Assembly: GCA_017744605.1 (NCBI GenBank)
Contig: JAGIAZ010000013.1
Location: 42,739-106,738 of the forward strand
From: Sphingobium sp.
GTDB taxonomy: Bacteria > Pseudomonadota > Alphaproteobacteria > Sphingomonadales > Sphingomonadaceae
DNA length: 64,000 nt
Direction: 5' to 3'
Position 1 is the stretch's first letter, and every line of letters begins with the position of its first letter. Both the position numbers and the translations under genes were made by a program. The notes under the pieces were generated by a model. The model was not told where the DNA came from. It did no database searches and worked only from the letters and a program-made list of their open reading frames with translations. Below are positions 37,315 through 46,010 of this stretch, piece after piece.

Positions 37315-38682
37315 TCAGTTATAGTCGATCACCGCGTCGCGTCGCAGGTCGCGCAGATAGGTCCGCGCGCGCTTGTTGACGCGGTCGTCCTCGATCTGGC
37401 TCTGGATCTGTTCGAATTTGGGCTGGGTGTCGCTCGCCTGATCGTCGCGGCCGCACAGGACGAAGATGCGCACACCTTCCTGCGCCAGGCCGAAGACCGG
37501 CGTGGATTCGCCGATCGACAGGGCCAGGACGAGAGTCTGCAGCTGGGGCGGGAGATCGCGCGCCGGGATGCCGTCATTCTCGACGACATCGGCTTTGAGC
37601 CGCGCGGCGAGATCGTTGACCGCGCCGCAGCCTTTCAGCTCCTTGGACGCGGCGTTGAGTTCGTTCGCGCGCTGCTGCTTCTGCGCGTCCGTCATGCCCG
37701 GCGAAAATTCGATGCTGACCTGCTTGAGGCTCAGCAGCGCGTTGCGCGGGTCGGCGGTCAGGACCTGGCGCTTGTCCTGAAGGAACATGATGTCGAAACC
37801 GCCGGGCACCTGCACGGGGCCGGCAATCTGGCCGATCTGCATCGTGTTGACGATGTTGACCAGTTCGGCCGGGAGCAGGGCGGGGCGGACCCAGCCGAGA
37901 TCGCCGCCCACGGCCGCCGTCGACGCTTCCGAATATTGGCGGGCAAAGGCGGCGAACGAGCCGCCCTTCTTGATCTCGTCCATGATCTGCTGGGCGCGCG
38001 CCGAAACCTGCTCGAGCTTGTCGGGCGCGGCCGAGAGGTAGATTTCGCTGATCCGATATTCGTCGGTGCCCTTGGCCGCCTTGAGGCGATCGATCACCGC
38101 CTTCACCTCATCGTCCGAGACATTGACGTAAGGCTGCACCTCGCGGCGCAGGACGCGCTGCCAGGCAAGCTCGCCCTGGATCTGGCGCTTGATGCTGGCT
38201 GCGGAAGACCCCTGCGAGGCCAGATATTTGGCGAAGCCCTCGGGCGAATATTTGAAGTTGGCGGCGACGCGCGCGAAATGCTGGTTGAGCTCGTCCGGCG
38301 AGATCTCGATCTTTTTCGACCTGGCTTCCTGGATCTGCAGGGTCTCGTCGATGAGGTTGCGCAGCACCTGCAGGCGCAGACGCTCGCGCTCCTCGTCGCT
38401 GACCTTGCCGCTATTGGCCAGGATGACCAGCGCCAGGCGCTGATCGACGTCGGTCGCGGTGATGACCTCGCCATTGACGATCGCGGTGGCCTTGCGGACA
38501 TTGGGATCCGCCTTGCCCATGAGCGTGATCGACTGGGGCAATTCGAGCGCGCCGATCGACGAAGCGAAATCCTCTTCCGACGGCTGCGCCGAGACACTGC
38601 CACCGATGACCAGCACGCAGGGCAGCACTCCGGCCAGCAAGCGGGCGGTCGTCGACTTCAAAACGTTCAAATCTCTCTCCAT
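37315..38682 (-). CDS. surA: Periplasmic peptidyl-prolyl isomerase / outer-membrane protein chaperone
   Basis: 455 aa. Signal peptide (LLAGVLPCVLVIGGSVSAQP), then the SurA N-terminal chaperone domain (TAIVNGEVITATDVDQRLAL, RNLIDETLQIQEARSKKIEI) and two parvulin domains, the first with EYRISEIYLSAAPDKL and SEASTAAVGGDLGWVRPALL. It escorts unfolded beta-barrel proteins such as LptD, which is encoded just upstream. Start ATG 38682 is the longest; a TTG at 38670 behind GGAGAG is an alternative. Followed at once by pdxA. Confidence 0.94.
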   Translation of the reverse strand: MERDLNVLKSTTARLLAGVLPCVLVIGGSVSAQPSEEDFASSIGALELPQSITLMGKADPNVRKATAIVNGEVITATDVDQRLALVILANSGKVSDEERERLRLQVLRNLIDETLQIQEARSKKIEISPDELNQHFARVAANFKYSPEGFAKYLASQGSSAASIKRQIQGELAWQRVLRREVQPYVNVSDDEVKAVIDRLKAAKGTDEYRISEIYLSAAPDKLEQVSARAQQIMDEIKKGGSFAAFARQYSEASTAAVGGDLGWVRPALLPAELVNIVNTMQIGQIAGPVQVPGGFDIMFLQDKRQVLTADPRNALLSLKQVSIEFSPGMTDAQKQQRANELNAASKELKGCGAVNDLAARLKADVVENDGIPARDLPPQLQTLVLALSIGESTPVFGLAQEGVRIFVLCGRDDQASDTQPKFEQIQSQIEDDRVNKRARTYLRDLRRDAVIDYN

Positions 38683-38794
38683 TCATGGATCCGCACGAGA
38701 GCGGCGCACTCGCCCTGATGCACCGGGCTCTCTGAACCCCGGCTGAGCGTATGGCGGCTGTCGGCTGATCCCAAGGCGATCACGAGCGCTCGTC

Positions 38795-41089
38795 TTACAG
38801 ACCAAGATTCTTAAATACCAGCCGGAGCTGGAAGGAATTGCCGCGCCGCGCGTCGCCCGTCGTCTGATAATCGCGCCGCCAGGTGAAGCCGAGTTGCACG
38901 CAATCGTCCTCATAGGCGATGCCGAGACGGTGCCGCACCGGCTCGAAACCCGACAGCGTACTCGCCGGATCGTCCCTCGGGCCGGTGAGGTCGATATTGG
39001 TGGAGCCGAAGATCGACCAATATTTGGCGATCGCCACACGGCCGCCCAGCCGCACTTCCTCGATATCGCGCAAATCCTCGACACCGGCAGTGACATTGCG
39101 GTTGAGGCGAAGATAGCCGACCTCGACATAGGTGCGCCTGGTGCCGATGGTGGCGTCGATCTCGTTGCGGCGGACGGCCAGATTGTCCTTGTCGACGCGG
39201 AACCGGTGCGTGATCGCCAGGAAATCCTTGTAGCGCAGCTGCACGCGCCCGACGATGTCGGACAGGCGATCGGACAGACCGGTGCCGTTCGGCAGGATGC
39301 TGGCGCGGTTGCTCAGGCGGTAGCTCTGACCGACGGTCGCATCGAGCGCGAAATCGGGGAGGTCCAGGCGGTAGTCGAAACCGTAGGTGATCCGGGTGGA
39401 ATCCTCGATGCGGTCATAGCCGGGGAAGCGGTTGATCGCGAACAGGTTCGAATCCTCGAGGTCGACGGACCGGCTATCCTCATTGGGGATGCGGAGATTG
39501 GCGACCTCGGGCTGGATGACCACCTGCACGCGCGGGACGAGCTGCTGCGTGCCGCCGAAGGCGGGACCGGCGAAGGGCCAGCGCATGTCGAGCGCGAGCG
39601 CCGCCGTGCCGCGCGTCTGCCAGCCTGGATCGCCGCGATAGATGATGGTCGGCGACAGATTGTTCTCCGCGCTGTGATAAACGTCGCCGCGGGCCAGGCC
39701 CGTGATGCTGAACTCCTGCCCGAGGCCGGTCAGCATGCTGCGCGTCCACTGCATGGCCACGAACGCGCGCTGCGTATCCTGACCCTCGGTGCGTAGAATG
39801 GCGAGACTGTTCGCCTGGAACTGGATGGTGCCGCCGAGCAGATGCTCCGGAATGCGCAGCCGGTAATCGATGGCGGGCAGCGCGATCGGCGACTGGCCGG
39901 ACGGATCGGCGGCGCGCAGCGACTGGAAGTCCCAGCCGGCGATGGAGAAATAGGACCGGTCATCCCGCCGCGCGAGCTCGAGCGTCGAACGCAGACGGTC
40001 CTCGCGGCTGATGTCGTAGCGGTTGAGGAAGGTGCGGTCGGTCACATAGCGAAGCGATCCGGTCAGCGACCAGTGGGGATCGAACTGAAACTTGCCGCTG
40101 GCGGAAAAATAGCCGCGCAGGCGGTTGGCGCTGGTGACGAGATCGGGATCGGCGATCGAGGTCGTTCCGCTGACCGTCGCATAGGCCTGGATGTCATATG
40201 CACCCTTGGTCAGCAGGGCGCGATAGTCCGCCTCGATCATCGGCAGCACGTTGCTGTAGACGTGCGGTGTGATCGTGACGTCGCGATTGTCCGCGAGGCG
40301 GAAATAATAGGGAATCTTGAACTCGAAACCGTTGCGGCGGTCATAGCCGACATCCGGCACGAGCAGGCCGGACGCCCCCTCGTCGCCGATCGAATGCTGC
40401 AGGCCGGGCAGAGGAATGATCGCGAGCCCGAACAGGCGCACCTTGGCGTTGGTATAACGCACATGCTTGCGCGCGCTGTCGTAGACGACCCGGTCGGCCT
40501 GAATCTGCCAGGTCGGCTCCTTGGGGCAACCATGATCGTCCTCGACCCGGCAGGGCGAATAAGCGGCATGATCGAGCACATAGATAGCGCCCTCGCGGCG
40601 GCCGGTCTCGGCTGCAAGACGGCTGCCGTCCTGCGTCACCAGCAACAGATTCTCGACGATGCCGTCGCGCAGATTCTCGCTGACATCGACCTCGTCGACA
40701 TAAGCCTGGTCGCCGCCGGTCCCTGAAATGACGACATTGCCCCTGGCCGTGACCCGGCCGGACTTGCGGTCCCAGCGCACTTCGTCGGCGAGCAGCTTGT
40801 CGCCATTGCGATTGACGTGGACGTTGCCGCGCGCCGTGACGACATCGGCGCCCTGATCATATTCGAGGCTATCGGCTTCGAATGCGATGTCCTGTGCGGC
40901 GACGGGCTGTCCGGGCGGCGCGACATCGCTGCGCACCGGCGCCTGCGCTGAGGCCACGTCGGCGCGCGTCAGCCACGATCCGGCCAGCAACAACGCCAGC
41001 AGCCAGCCTCCCGTCGCGCGCGGCAGGCGGCGGTTGACTCGCTTGGGCCGATGCGGACGGCGGCCGGCAGAACCCGAGGCGGTCGCCAA
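38795..41089 (-). CDS. lptD: LPS-assembly outer-membrane protein
   Basis: 764 aa taking the TTG at 41089, which has AGGGAG nine bases upstream; a TTG at 41107 gives 770 aa. Signal sequence (GGWLLALLLAGSWLTR). The periplasmic OstA/LptA-like domain follows: DIAFEADSLEYDQGADVVTA and VRWDRKSGRVTARGNVV. The large beta-barrel ends in FQLRLVFKNLGL. It inserts LPS in the outer leaflet together with LptE (60835). Paired cysteines at CRVEDDHGC are fewer than in E. coli LptD. Divergent from pepA. Confidence 0.94.
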   Translation of the reverse strand: MATASGSAGRRPHRPKRVNRRLPRATGGWLLALLLAGSWLTRADVASAQAPVRSDVAPPGQPVAAQDIAFEADSLEYDQGADVVTARGNVHVNRNGDKLLADEVRWDRKSGRVTARGNVVISGTGGDQAYVDEVDVSENLRDGIVENLLLVTQDGSRLAAETGRREGAIYVLDHAAYSPCRVEDDHGCPKEPTWQIQADRVVYDSARKHVRYTNAKVRLFGLAIIPLPGLQHSIGDEGASGLLVPDVGYDRRNGFEFKIPYYFRLADNRDVTITPHVYSNVLPMIEADYRALLTKGAYDIQAYATVSGTTSIADPDLVTSANRLRGYFSASGKFQFDPHWSLTGSLRYVTDRTFLNRYDISREDRLRSTLELARRDDRSYFSIAGWDFQSLRAADPSGQSPIALPAIDYRLRIPEHLLGGTIQFQANSLAILRTEGQDTQRAFVAMQWTRSMLTGLGQEFSITGLARGDVYHSAENNLSPTIIYRGDPGWQTRGTAALALDMRWPFAGPAFGGTQQLVPRVQVVIQPEVANLRIPNEDSRSVDLEDSNLFAINRFPGYDRIEDSTRITYGFDYRLDLPDFALDATVGQSYRLSNRASILPNGTGLSDRLSDIVGRVQLRYKDFLAITHRFRVDKDNLAVRRNEIDATIGTRRTYVEVGYLRLNRNVTAGVEDLRDIEEVRLGGRVAIAKYWSIFGSTNIDLTGPRDDPASTLSGFEPVRHRLGIAYEDDCVQLGFTWRRDYQTTGDARRGNSFQLRLVFKNLGL

Positions 41090-41299
41090 AACTCGTGTCT
41101 CCCTCAAGCTCCCCAGGCGGCCGGGCGAGCAACATCTGGTGGCCTATTGCACCGCGCATCGCGGATCGCAATCGTCTTGCCGCCGCTTTGCCGCTGGATA
41201 CGCACCGATTGCCATGGCGTTCCATGGCTCCTAGCACTATGGCCACGCCATCACGGCCTTTTCGGCCGTTCGTCCAATATCAGCAGGAGCCCCCGTTCG

Positions 41300-42751
41300 A
41301 TGCGGATCCTTTCCAGCGCCACGCGCCCCGCCGAGGCACAATGCCTCGTCTTCCTCTTCGCCAAGGACGCAGCGGTCACGCCGCCCATCGCCCAGCAGGC
41401 GCTCGTGCGCGACGCCGCCGCCTCGGCGCGATTCGCCGGCGAGGCGGGTTCGACGCTCGACCTCTATGTGACCGAAGGCGAAAAGGTGGTGCGGCTGTTG
41501 CTGGTCGGGACCGGCGGCAAGAGCACGACCGACATGGAGAAGGCCGGCGCGGCGATCACGGCGCGGCTGCTGACCTCGGGCGTCGTCCATGTCGCCGTCG
41601 ACGGCGAAGGCCATGACGCGGAGGCGCTCTCGCACCTGGCCCTGGCGGCGCAGCTGCGCAGCTGGCGCATCGACACCTATCGCACCAAGCTGACCGAGAA
41701 GCAGAAGCCGAGCCTCGCCTCGCTGACGCTGGTGAGCGGCGATGCGGCCCTGCCGGGCTTGCTCGTCGAAAAGGATGCGCTGGCGCAGGGCATCATGTTC
41801 ACGCGCGAGCTGGTCGCCGAGCCGGGGAACATCATCTATCCCGAGAGCTTCGTGGCGCGTTGCCGGAGCCTCGCCGACCTCGGCATCGAGATCTCGGTGC
41901 TGGACGAGAAGGACATGGCCGCGCTCGGCATGGGCGCGCTGCTCGGCGTCGCGCAGGGTTCCGTCCGCCAGCCGCGCCTGCTGGCGCTGCGCTGGGACGG
42001 CACCGGGGGCGCTCAGGCCAAGCCGCTGTGCTTCGTCGGCAAGGGCGTCACCTTCGACACGGGCGGCATCTCGCTCAAGCCCGGCCCCGGCATGGAAGAC
42101 ATGAAGTGGGACATGGGTGGCGCCGGCGCGGTCGTCGGCGTCATGAAGGCGCTCGCGCTGCGCAAGGCGAACGCGCATGTCGTTGGCATTTGCGGCCTCG
42201 TCGAGAACATGCCGGACGGCAATGCGCAGCGCCCCGGCGATATCGTCACGACCATGTCGGGCCAGACGGTCGAGGTGCTCAACACCGACGCGGAAGGCCG
42301 GCTGGTGCTGTGCGACGCGGTGTGGTGGGCGCAGCAGACCTACCAGCCCGACACGCTGATCGACCTCGCGACGCTCACCGGCGCGATGATCATCAGCCTC
42401 GGGCATGAGCATGGCGGGCTCTTCTCGAACGACGACGAACTGGCGGACCGGCTGCTCGAAGCGGGCAAGGCGAGCGGCGACAAGCTGTGGCGCTTCCCGA
42501 TCTCGGAGGCTTATGACAAGCTCATCGACAGCCCGATCGCCGACATGAAGAATATCGGCCCGCGCTTCGCCGGATCGATCACCGCGGCCCAGTTCATCAA
42601 GCGCTACATCAAGGACGGCGTCAAATGGGCGCATCTCGACATTGCCGGCATGGTCTGGGCCGACAAACCCGGCCTCACCTGGGACAAGGGCGCGACGGGC
42701 TTCGGCGTGCGCGTGCTCGATGAGCTGGTGCGGCGGCACTATCAGGGCTGA
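41300..42751 (+). CDS. pepA: Leucyl aminopeptidase (M17)
   Basis: 483 aa from ATG 41300 with AGGAG at 41285. The C-terminal catalytic domain shows FVGKGVTFDTGGISLKPGPG, MKWDMGGAGAVVGVMKAL, the signature VEVLNTDAEGRLVLCDA, and later SITAAQFIKRYIKDGVKWAH, covering the two-metal site and catalytic Lys/Arg. It removes N-terminal residues from peptides in the cytosol. In many proteobacteria it lies next to holC, as here. Confidence 0.95.
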   Translation: MRILSSATRPAEAQCLVFLFAKDAAVTPPIAQQALVRDAAASARFAGEAGSTLDLYVTEGEKVVRLLLVGTGGKSTTDMEKAGAAITARLLTSGVVHVAVDGEGHDAEALSHLALAAQLRSWRIDTYRTKLTEKQKPSLASLTLVSGDAALPGLLVEKDALAQGIMFTRELVAEPGNIIYPESFVARCRSLADLGIEISVLDEKDMAALGMGALLGVAQGSVRQPRLLALRWDGTGGAQAKPLCFVGKGVTFDTGGISLKPGPGMEDMKWDMGGAGAVVGVMKALALRKANAHVVGICGLVENMPDGNAQRPGDIVTTMSGQTVEVLNTDAEGRLVLCDAVWWAQQTYQPDTLIDLATLTGAMIISLGHEHGGLFSNDDELADRLLEAGKASGDKLWRFPISEAYDKLIDSPIADMKNIGPRFAGSITAAQFIKRYIKDGVKWAHLDIAGMVWADKPGLTWDKGATGFGVRVLDELVRRHYQG

Positions 42752-42767
42752 TGGTCAAACTGCATCG

Positions 42768-42864
42768 TCATTGCGAGGACCGCAGGTCCGCGGCAATCCA
42801 GTCGCTCCATTGCGCCCTGGATTGCTTCGCCCGGCTGCGCCCGGCTCGCAATGACGATGTGAAG
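42768..42864. repeat. Repeat C-like palindrome between pepA and holC
   Basis: GTCATTGCGAGGACCGCAGG at the left and GGCTCGCAATGACGATG at the right are inverted; the centre contains GGCAATCCAG and CTGGATTGC, also inverted. It is a shorter relative of the elements at 33702 and 56448. Confidence 0.75.
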
Positions 42865-42877
42865 TCTTGATGCGCCG

Positions 42878-43315
42878 ATGCAGGTCGACTTCTACCAGCT
42901 GTCCCGCGATCCGGCCGAAGCCGTGCTTCCGGCTATCGCGAAGAAGGTGCTGGCGGATGGCGGGCGGCTGCTCGTGGTCTCGGACGATCCGGGGCAGCTC
43001 GAGCGCATATCGCGCGGCCTGTGGGAGGCCGGGCCGGAGACCTATCTCGCGCATGACCGCGCCGAGGGGCCGATGCCGGATATCCAGCCGATCCTGCTCG
43101 GGGCGAGCTGCCAGGCCGCGAACGGCGCGCGCATGATCGCGCTGGCGGACGGGCAATGGCGCGACGAGGCACTGGCATTCGACCGCGCTTTCTATTTCTT
43201 CGACGACGCGACCATCGAGGGTGCACGGGCCAGCTGGCGCGCGCTCAGCAAGGCGGACGGCGTGACGCCGCGCTTCTGGAAGCAGGATGGGGGCAAATGG
43301 CGGCAGGGGCCGTAA
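42878..43315 (+). CDS. holC: DNA polymerase III chi subunit
   Basis: 145 aa. QVDFYQLSRDPAEAVLPAIA at the N-terminus, then RLLVVSDDPGQLERISRGLW, IQPILLGASCQAANGARMIA and FYFFDDATIEGARASWRALS are consistent with HolC, which links the clamp loader to SSB. Follows pepA in the usual arrangement, separated only by a palindrome. Length is normal. Confidence 0.92.
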   Translation: MQVDFYQLSRDPAEAVLPAIAKKVLADGGRLLVVSDDPGQLERISRGLWEAGPETYLAHDRAEGPMPDIQPILLGASCQAANGARMIALADGQWRDEALAFDRAFYFFDDATIEGARASWRALSKADGVTPRFWKQDGGKWRQGP

Positions 43316-43642
43316 AAGCCCCGTCTTCCGAAGCAGACGGTCAGGGCGCGACCCATGCGCGATCCGGATACGACGCGCGACCATCTAATCTCCCCGTCAT
43401 CCCAAACTCGTTTGGTAATTATACCCTTAAGACAAGGAATAGGCTGTTCCTTGGCGCAGGCCGGGGTCCAGGCTGAACGGAGACGCGCGTCCGATAACAG
43501 CTATTCGACGCTTCGCGTCGAGACTGGGCCCCGGCCTGCGCCGGGGAACGGCTATCTGCTCGAACGGGATAATCACCAACAAGTGCAGCATGACGATTTT
43601 GGGAATGTCCGCTTCCCACCCCCATTCCGGCCAATCTCGATT
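43316..43642. other. 327-bp gene-free region with repeat A
   Basis: Between convergent holC and xerC. Repeat A copy 5 fills 43414-43577. It is flanked by CGTCATCCCAAACTCGTTT and AACAAGTGCAGCATGACG, which look like the two halves of a B-type palindrome. Nothing else seen. Confidence 0.8.
43414..43577 (+). repeat. Repeat A copy 5, in a B-like palindrome
   Basis: 164-bp copy starting GGTAATTATACCC and ending GGGATAATCACC. The flanking sequences are inverted with respect to each other (GTCAT...CTCGTTT / AACAAG...ATGAC), as if the element had entered the loop of a pre-existing palindrome. No clear direct repeat. Confidence 0.88.
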
Positions 43643-44551
43643 TTACGACTTACCCTCCGCCCTCGGATGCGCATTGCGATAGACGTCGAGCAGGTGCGCG
43701 GCGTCGACCTTGGTATAGATCTGCGTCGAGCTGAGGCTCGCATGGCCGAGCAGTTCCTGCAGGCTGCGCAGGTCCGCGCCGCGTCCGAGCAGATGCGTCG
43801 CGAAGCTGTGCCGCAGCGCATGCGGCGTGGTGCGGTCGTGCAGGCCGAGCCGCCCGCGCGCGCCCTGGACAGCACGCCGGATCAGCGCCGGCGAGAGCGC
43901 GCCGCCCCGCGCGCCGCGGAAGATCGGCTCGCCTTTGTCAGCCGGGTAGGGACATTCAGCGAGATAGGCCTCGATCGCCTCTTTGACTTGCGGCAGCAGC
44001 GGCACCATGCGCGTCTTGCCGCGCTTGCCGGTGACGCGAATGCGATCGGTCAGAGGCAGGATGTCGCCCGTCAGGCCAAGCGCCTCGCTGATCCGCAGCC
44101 CCGCGCCATAGAGCAGAAGCAGCGCCGCCCAGTCGCGCGCGCCGATCCAGCCGTCGCGCGCGCTTTCCGATATGTCTTGCGCGAGCGCGACCGCCTCATC
44201 CGGACTGATCGGCCGCGGCACGCCGGGCTTGACGCGCGGCCCCTTGATCGCGGGAACCGTGGCGCCTTCGCCGCCCGCGAACTTGAGGAAGCCCCGCAGC
44301 GCCGAAAGCTCGCGTGACGCCGACGCATTGCCGATCCCGTCTGCGCGCCGGGTCGCGAGATATGCGCGCAGATCTCCCGTCGTCAGTTTTGCCAGGCTCG
44401 CACGATCCGGCGCGCGCCCGTCCATCTCTTCCATCCAGGCGAGCAGCCGCTCGGCCGTCGTCACATAAGCGCGCACCGTATGCGCCGACGATCGCTTCTC
44501 CAGTGCGAGATGGTCGCGCCAGCCGGCGATCAGGGCGCTGGCCTCGCTCAA
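43643..44551 (-). CDS. xerC: Tyrosine recombinase XerC
   Basis: 302 aa from the TTG at 44551 that overlaps the Nudix stop as TTGA; the longer ATG at 44644 would overlap that gene by 97 bp. The catalytic domain has LLLLYGAGLRISEALGLTGD (Arg), VTGKRGKTRMVPLL (Lys), TPHALRHSFATHLLGRGADL (His-x-x-Arg), LLGHASLSSTQIYTKVD (His and Tyr nucleophile). XerC with XerD resolves chromosome dimers at dif. XerD is not in the window. Third gene of the bolA-nudix-xerC run. Confidence 0.93.
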   Translation of the reverse strand: MSEASALIAGWRDHLALEKRSSAHTVRAYVTTAERLLAWMEEMDGRAPDRASLAKLTTGDLRAYLATRRADGIGNASASRELSALRGFLKFAGGEGATVPAIKGPRVKPGVPRPISPDEAVALAQDISESARDGWIGARDWAALLLLYGAGLRISEALGLTGDILPLTDRIRVTGKRGKTRMVPLLPQVKEAIEAYLAECPYPADKGEPIFRGARGGALSPALIRRAVQGARGRLGLHDRTTPHALRHSFATHLLGRGADLRSLQELLGHASLSSTQIYTKVDAAHLLDVYRNAHPRAEGKS

Positions 44552-44994
44552 GGCGCTTTCTCGCGCAGCACGCGCCGCCAGAGCGGGGTCAGGTCCTTGG
44601 GAAACCAGATCTCGCCATGTGCCTGCAGTTCCTGCGGTGTCCACCAGCGGTGCGACTGCATGACCTTCCGTTCGAGCGCCGTGTGGCCGTCGGTGTCGAT
44701 CTCGCTGTGGGGCACGGCGATCGCGAAATAGCGCTCCTCGGCGTCGACATCGACACCCTCGATGGTCGTGAAGCTCACATGCTTGACGTCGATGCAGGGG
44801 CCGGGATCGAGATCGTGGCCGGTTTCCTCATATAGTTCGCGCCGAGCCGCCGCCTCGAAGCTCTCGCCCGCGTCCACCGCGCCGCCCGGCGTGCACCAGA
44901 AGGGCGGGCGATCATCCGGCGTGAACCGGAAGAGCAGCAGCCGGCCGTCGCTGTCGGTGACGATCAGCCGTGCCGCGGGCCGCTTCGGTTTCAC
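44548..44994 (-). CDS. Nudix hydrolase
   Basis: 148 aa. The Nudix box GGAVDAGESFEAAARRELYE then ETGHDL (residues ~37-62) is complete with all glutamates. Family enzymes hydrolyse nucleoside diphosphates linked to another group; the substrate is not predictable. Starts 4 nt inside bolA's 3' end and its stop overlaps the xerC start, so all three are coupled. Confidence 0.93.
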   Translation of the reverse strand: MKPKRPAARLIVTDSDGRLLLFRFTPDDRPPFWCTPGGAVDAGESFEAAARRELYEETGHDLDPGPCIDVKHVSFTTIEGVDVDAEERYFAIAVPHSEIDTDGHTALERKVMQSHRWWTPQELQAHGEIWFPKDLTPLWRRVLREKAP

Positions 44995-45275
44995 TCGCCC
45001 GGCGCCTTGGCCTTGATCGCCAGCGCGTGCACCTTCTCGGCGAGCAGGTCGGCGAGCGCATGATTCACCAGCCGCTGCCGCGCGACGCGGTTCTGCCCGG
45101 CGAATGCCTGCGCCACGATCTCGACGGTGAAGTGGCTCTCGCCGGACCCGTCGTCGCCCATATGGCCGCGATGTTTCGCGCTGTCGTTGATCACTGCAAG
45201 GCGCTCGGGCCGCAGCGCAAATGTCAGCCTTTGTGCGATTTCACGTCCCACCGGACCTAGCGAAGCATTTATCAT
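44991..45275 (-). CDS. bolA: BolA-family protein
   Basis: 94 aa from the ATG at 45275. RLAVINDSAKHRGHMGDDGS then SHFTVEIVAQAFAGQNRVAR, and QRLVNHALADLLAEKVHALA are the BolA fold with the Fe-S ligand His in the ESHF region. BolA proteins work with monothiol glutaredoxins in iron-sulfur trafficking. Divergent from the J-domain gene by only 50 bp, a widespread alphaproteobacterial arrangement. Confidence 0.94.
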   Translation of the reverse strand: MINASLGPVGREIAQRLTFALRPERLAVINDSAKHRGHMGDDGSGESHFTVEIVAQAFAGQNRVARQRLVNHALADLLAEKVHALAIKAKAPGE

Positions 45276-45325
45276 TGCTCCTATATAGAGGCTTTGCGCT
45301 TCTGCGTCAGGAGGGACTGAAAGCT

Positions 45326-45946
45326 TTGGCACGATCAGGCGCCAACGATGGAGAGCCGCGCCGTCACGCCCGGTTTCACGGCCGCGTGGAGGGGAAGCAG
45401 CATGCCTGCGCCCATGCCGGCTGCCCCAATCCCGGCGAGTTTCGTGCGCCCCCGGAAAGCACGAGGGGCGCCGATGGCCCGCCGCAATGGCGCTGGTTCT
45501 GCCTCGAGCATATCCGCGAGTTCAACCAGGCGTATAATTTCTTCCGCGGCATGACTCCCGAGGAGATCGACGAGGCGCAGCGGCCCTATTCGGGTTGGAG
45601 CACAGAGACACGCGCCTTCTCGACCAATGCGGCGAGCGGTACGCCGCCGCCCCGCTGGGCCGATTTCGACGATCCTCTCGATGCGATCGGCGCCCGCTTC
45701 AAGGCGCGCAAGGCAGAACAGGCGGCGCGCGCTGACGGCAGGCCTTTATCCGGCAAGGATCGCTCCGCCCTCAAGACGCTCGGTCTGTCGCACGATGCCG
45801 ACCGGAAGGCGCTGCGCACGCGCTACACGGAACTCGTCCGTCGCTTCCATCCCGACCATAATGGAGGGGACCGCGCGCATGAGAAGGCACTGCAGGACGT
45901 GATCGCTGCCTATGCCCATCTGCGCAAGGCGCCTGCTTTCGCCTGA
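45326..45946 (+). CDS. J-domain (DnaJ-like) protein
   Basis: 206 aa from a TTG at 45326 with AGGAGGGA about 10 nt upstream. The N-terminal half has a CAHAGCPNPGEFRAP motif and RWFCLEHIREFNQAYNFFRG, a zinc-finger-like region found in this alphaproteobacterial family. The C-terminal J-domain reads KTLGLSHDADRKALRTRYTE, LVRRFHPDHNGG with HPD at residues 175-177. It should stimulate an Hsp70; strikingly, an Hsp70-like gene follows 64 bp later. No G/F or substrate-binding domain. Confidence 0.92.
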   Translation: MARSGANDGEPRRHARFHGRVEGKQHACAHAGCPNPGEFRAPPESTRGADGPPQWRWFCLEHIREFNQAYNFFRGMTPEEIDEAQRPYSGWSTETRAFSTNAASGTPPPRWADFDDPLDAIGARFKARKAEQAARADGRPLSGKDRSALKTLGLSHDADRKALRTRYTELVRRFHPDHNGGDRAHEKALQDVIAAYAHLRKAPAFA

Positions 45947-46010
45947 GCCCTTGCGGTCCGGCATCGGCGGTGCGATAGGCCGCGCCCCGTCCTTCACTTA
46001 AGGCAGAACC

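Noticed and set aside
39445..39455. GGTTCGAATCC, a tRNA T-loop-like word
   Set aside because: It lies inside lptD with no acceptor or anticodon stem around it; chance match.
44552..44644. Longer ATG start for xerC
   Set aside because: It would overlap the Nudix gene by 97 bp; the TTG at 44551 gives the usual XerC length and a TTGA stop/start overlap.
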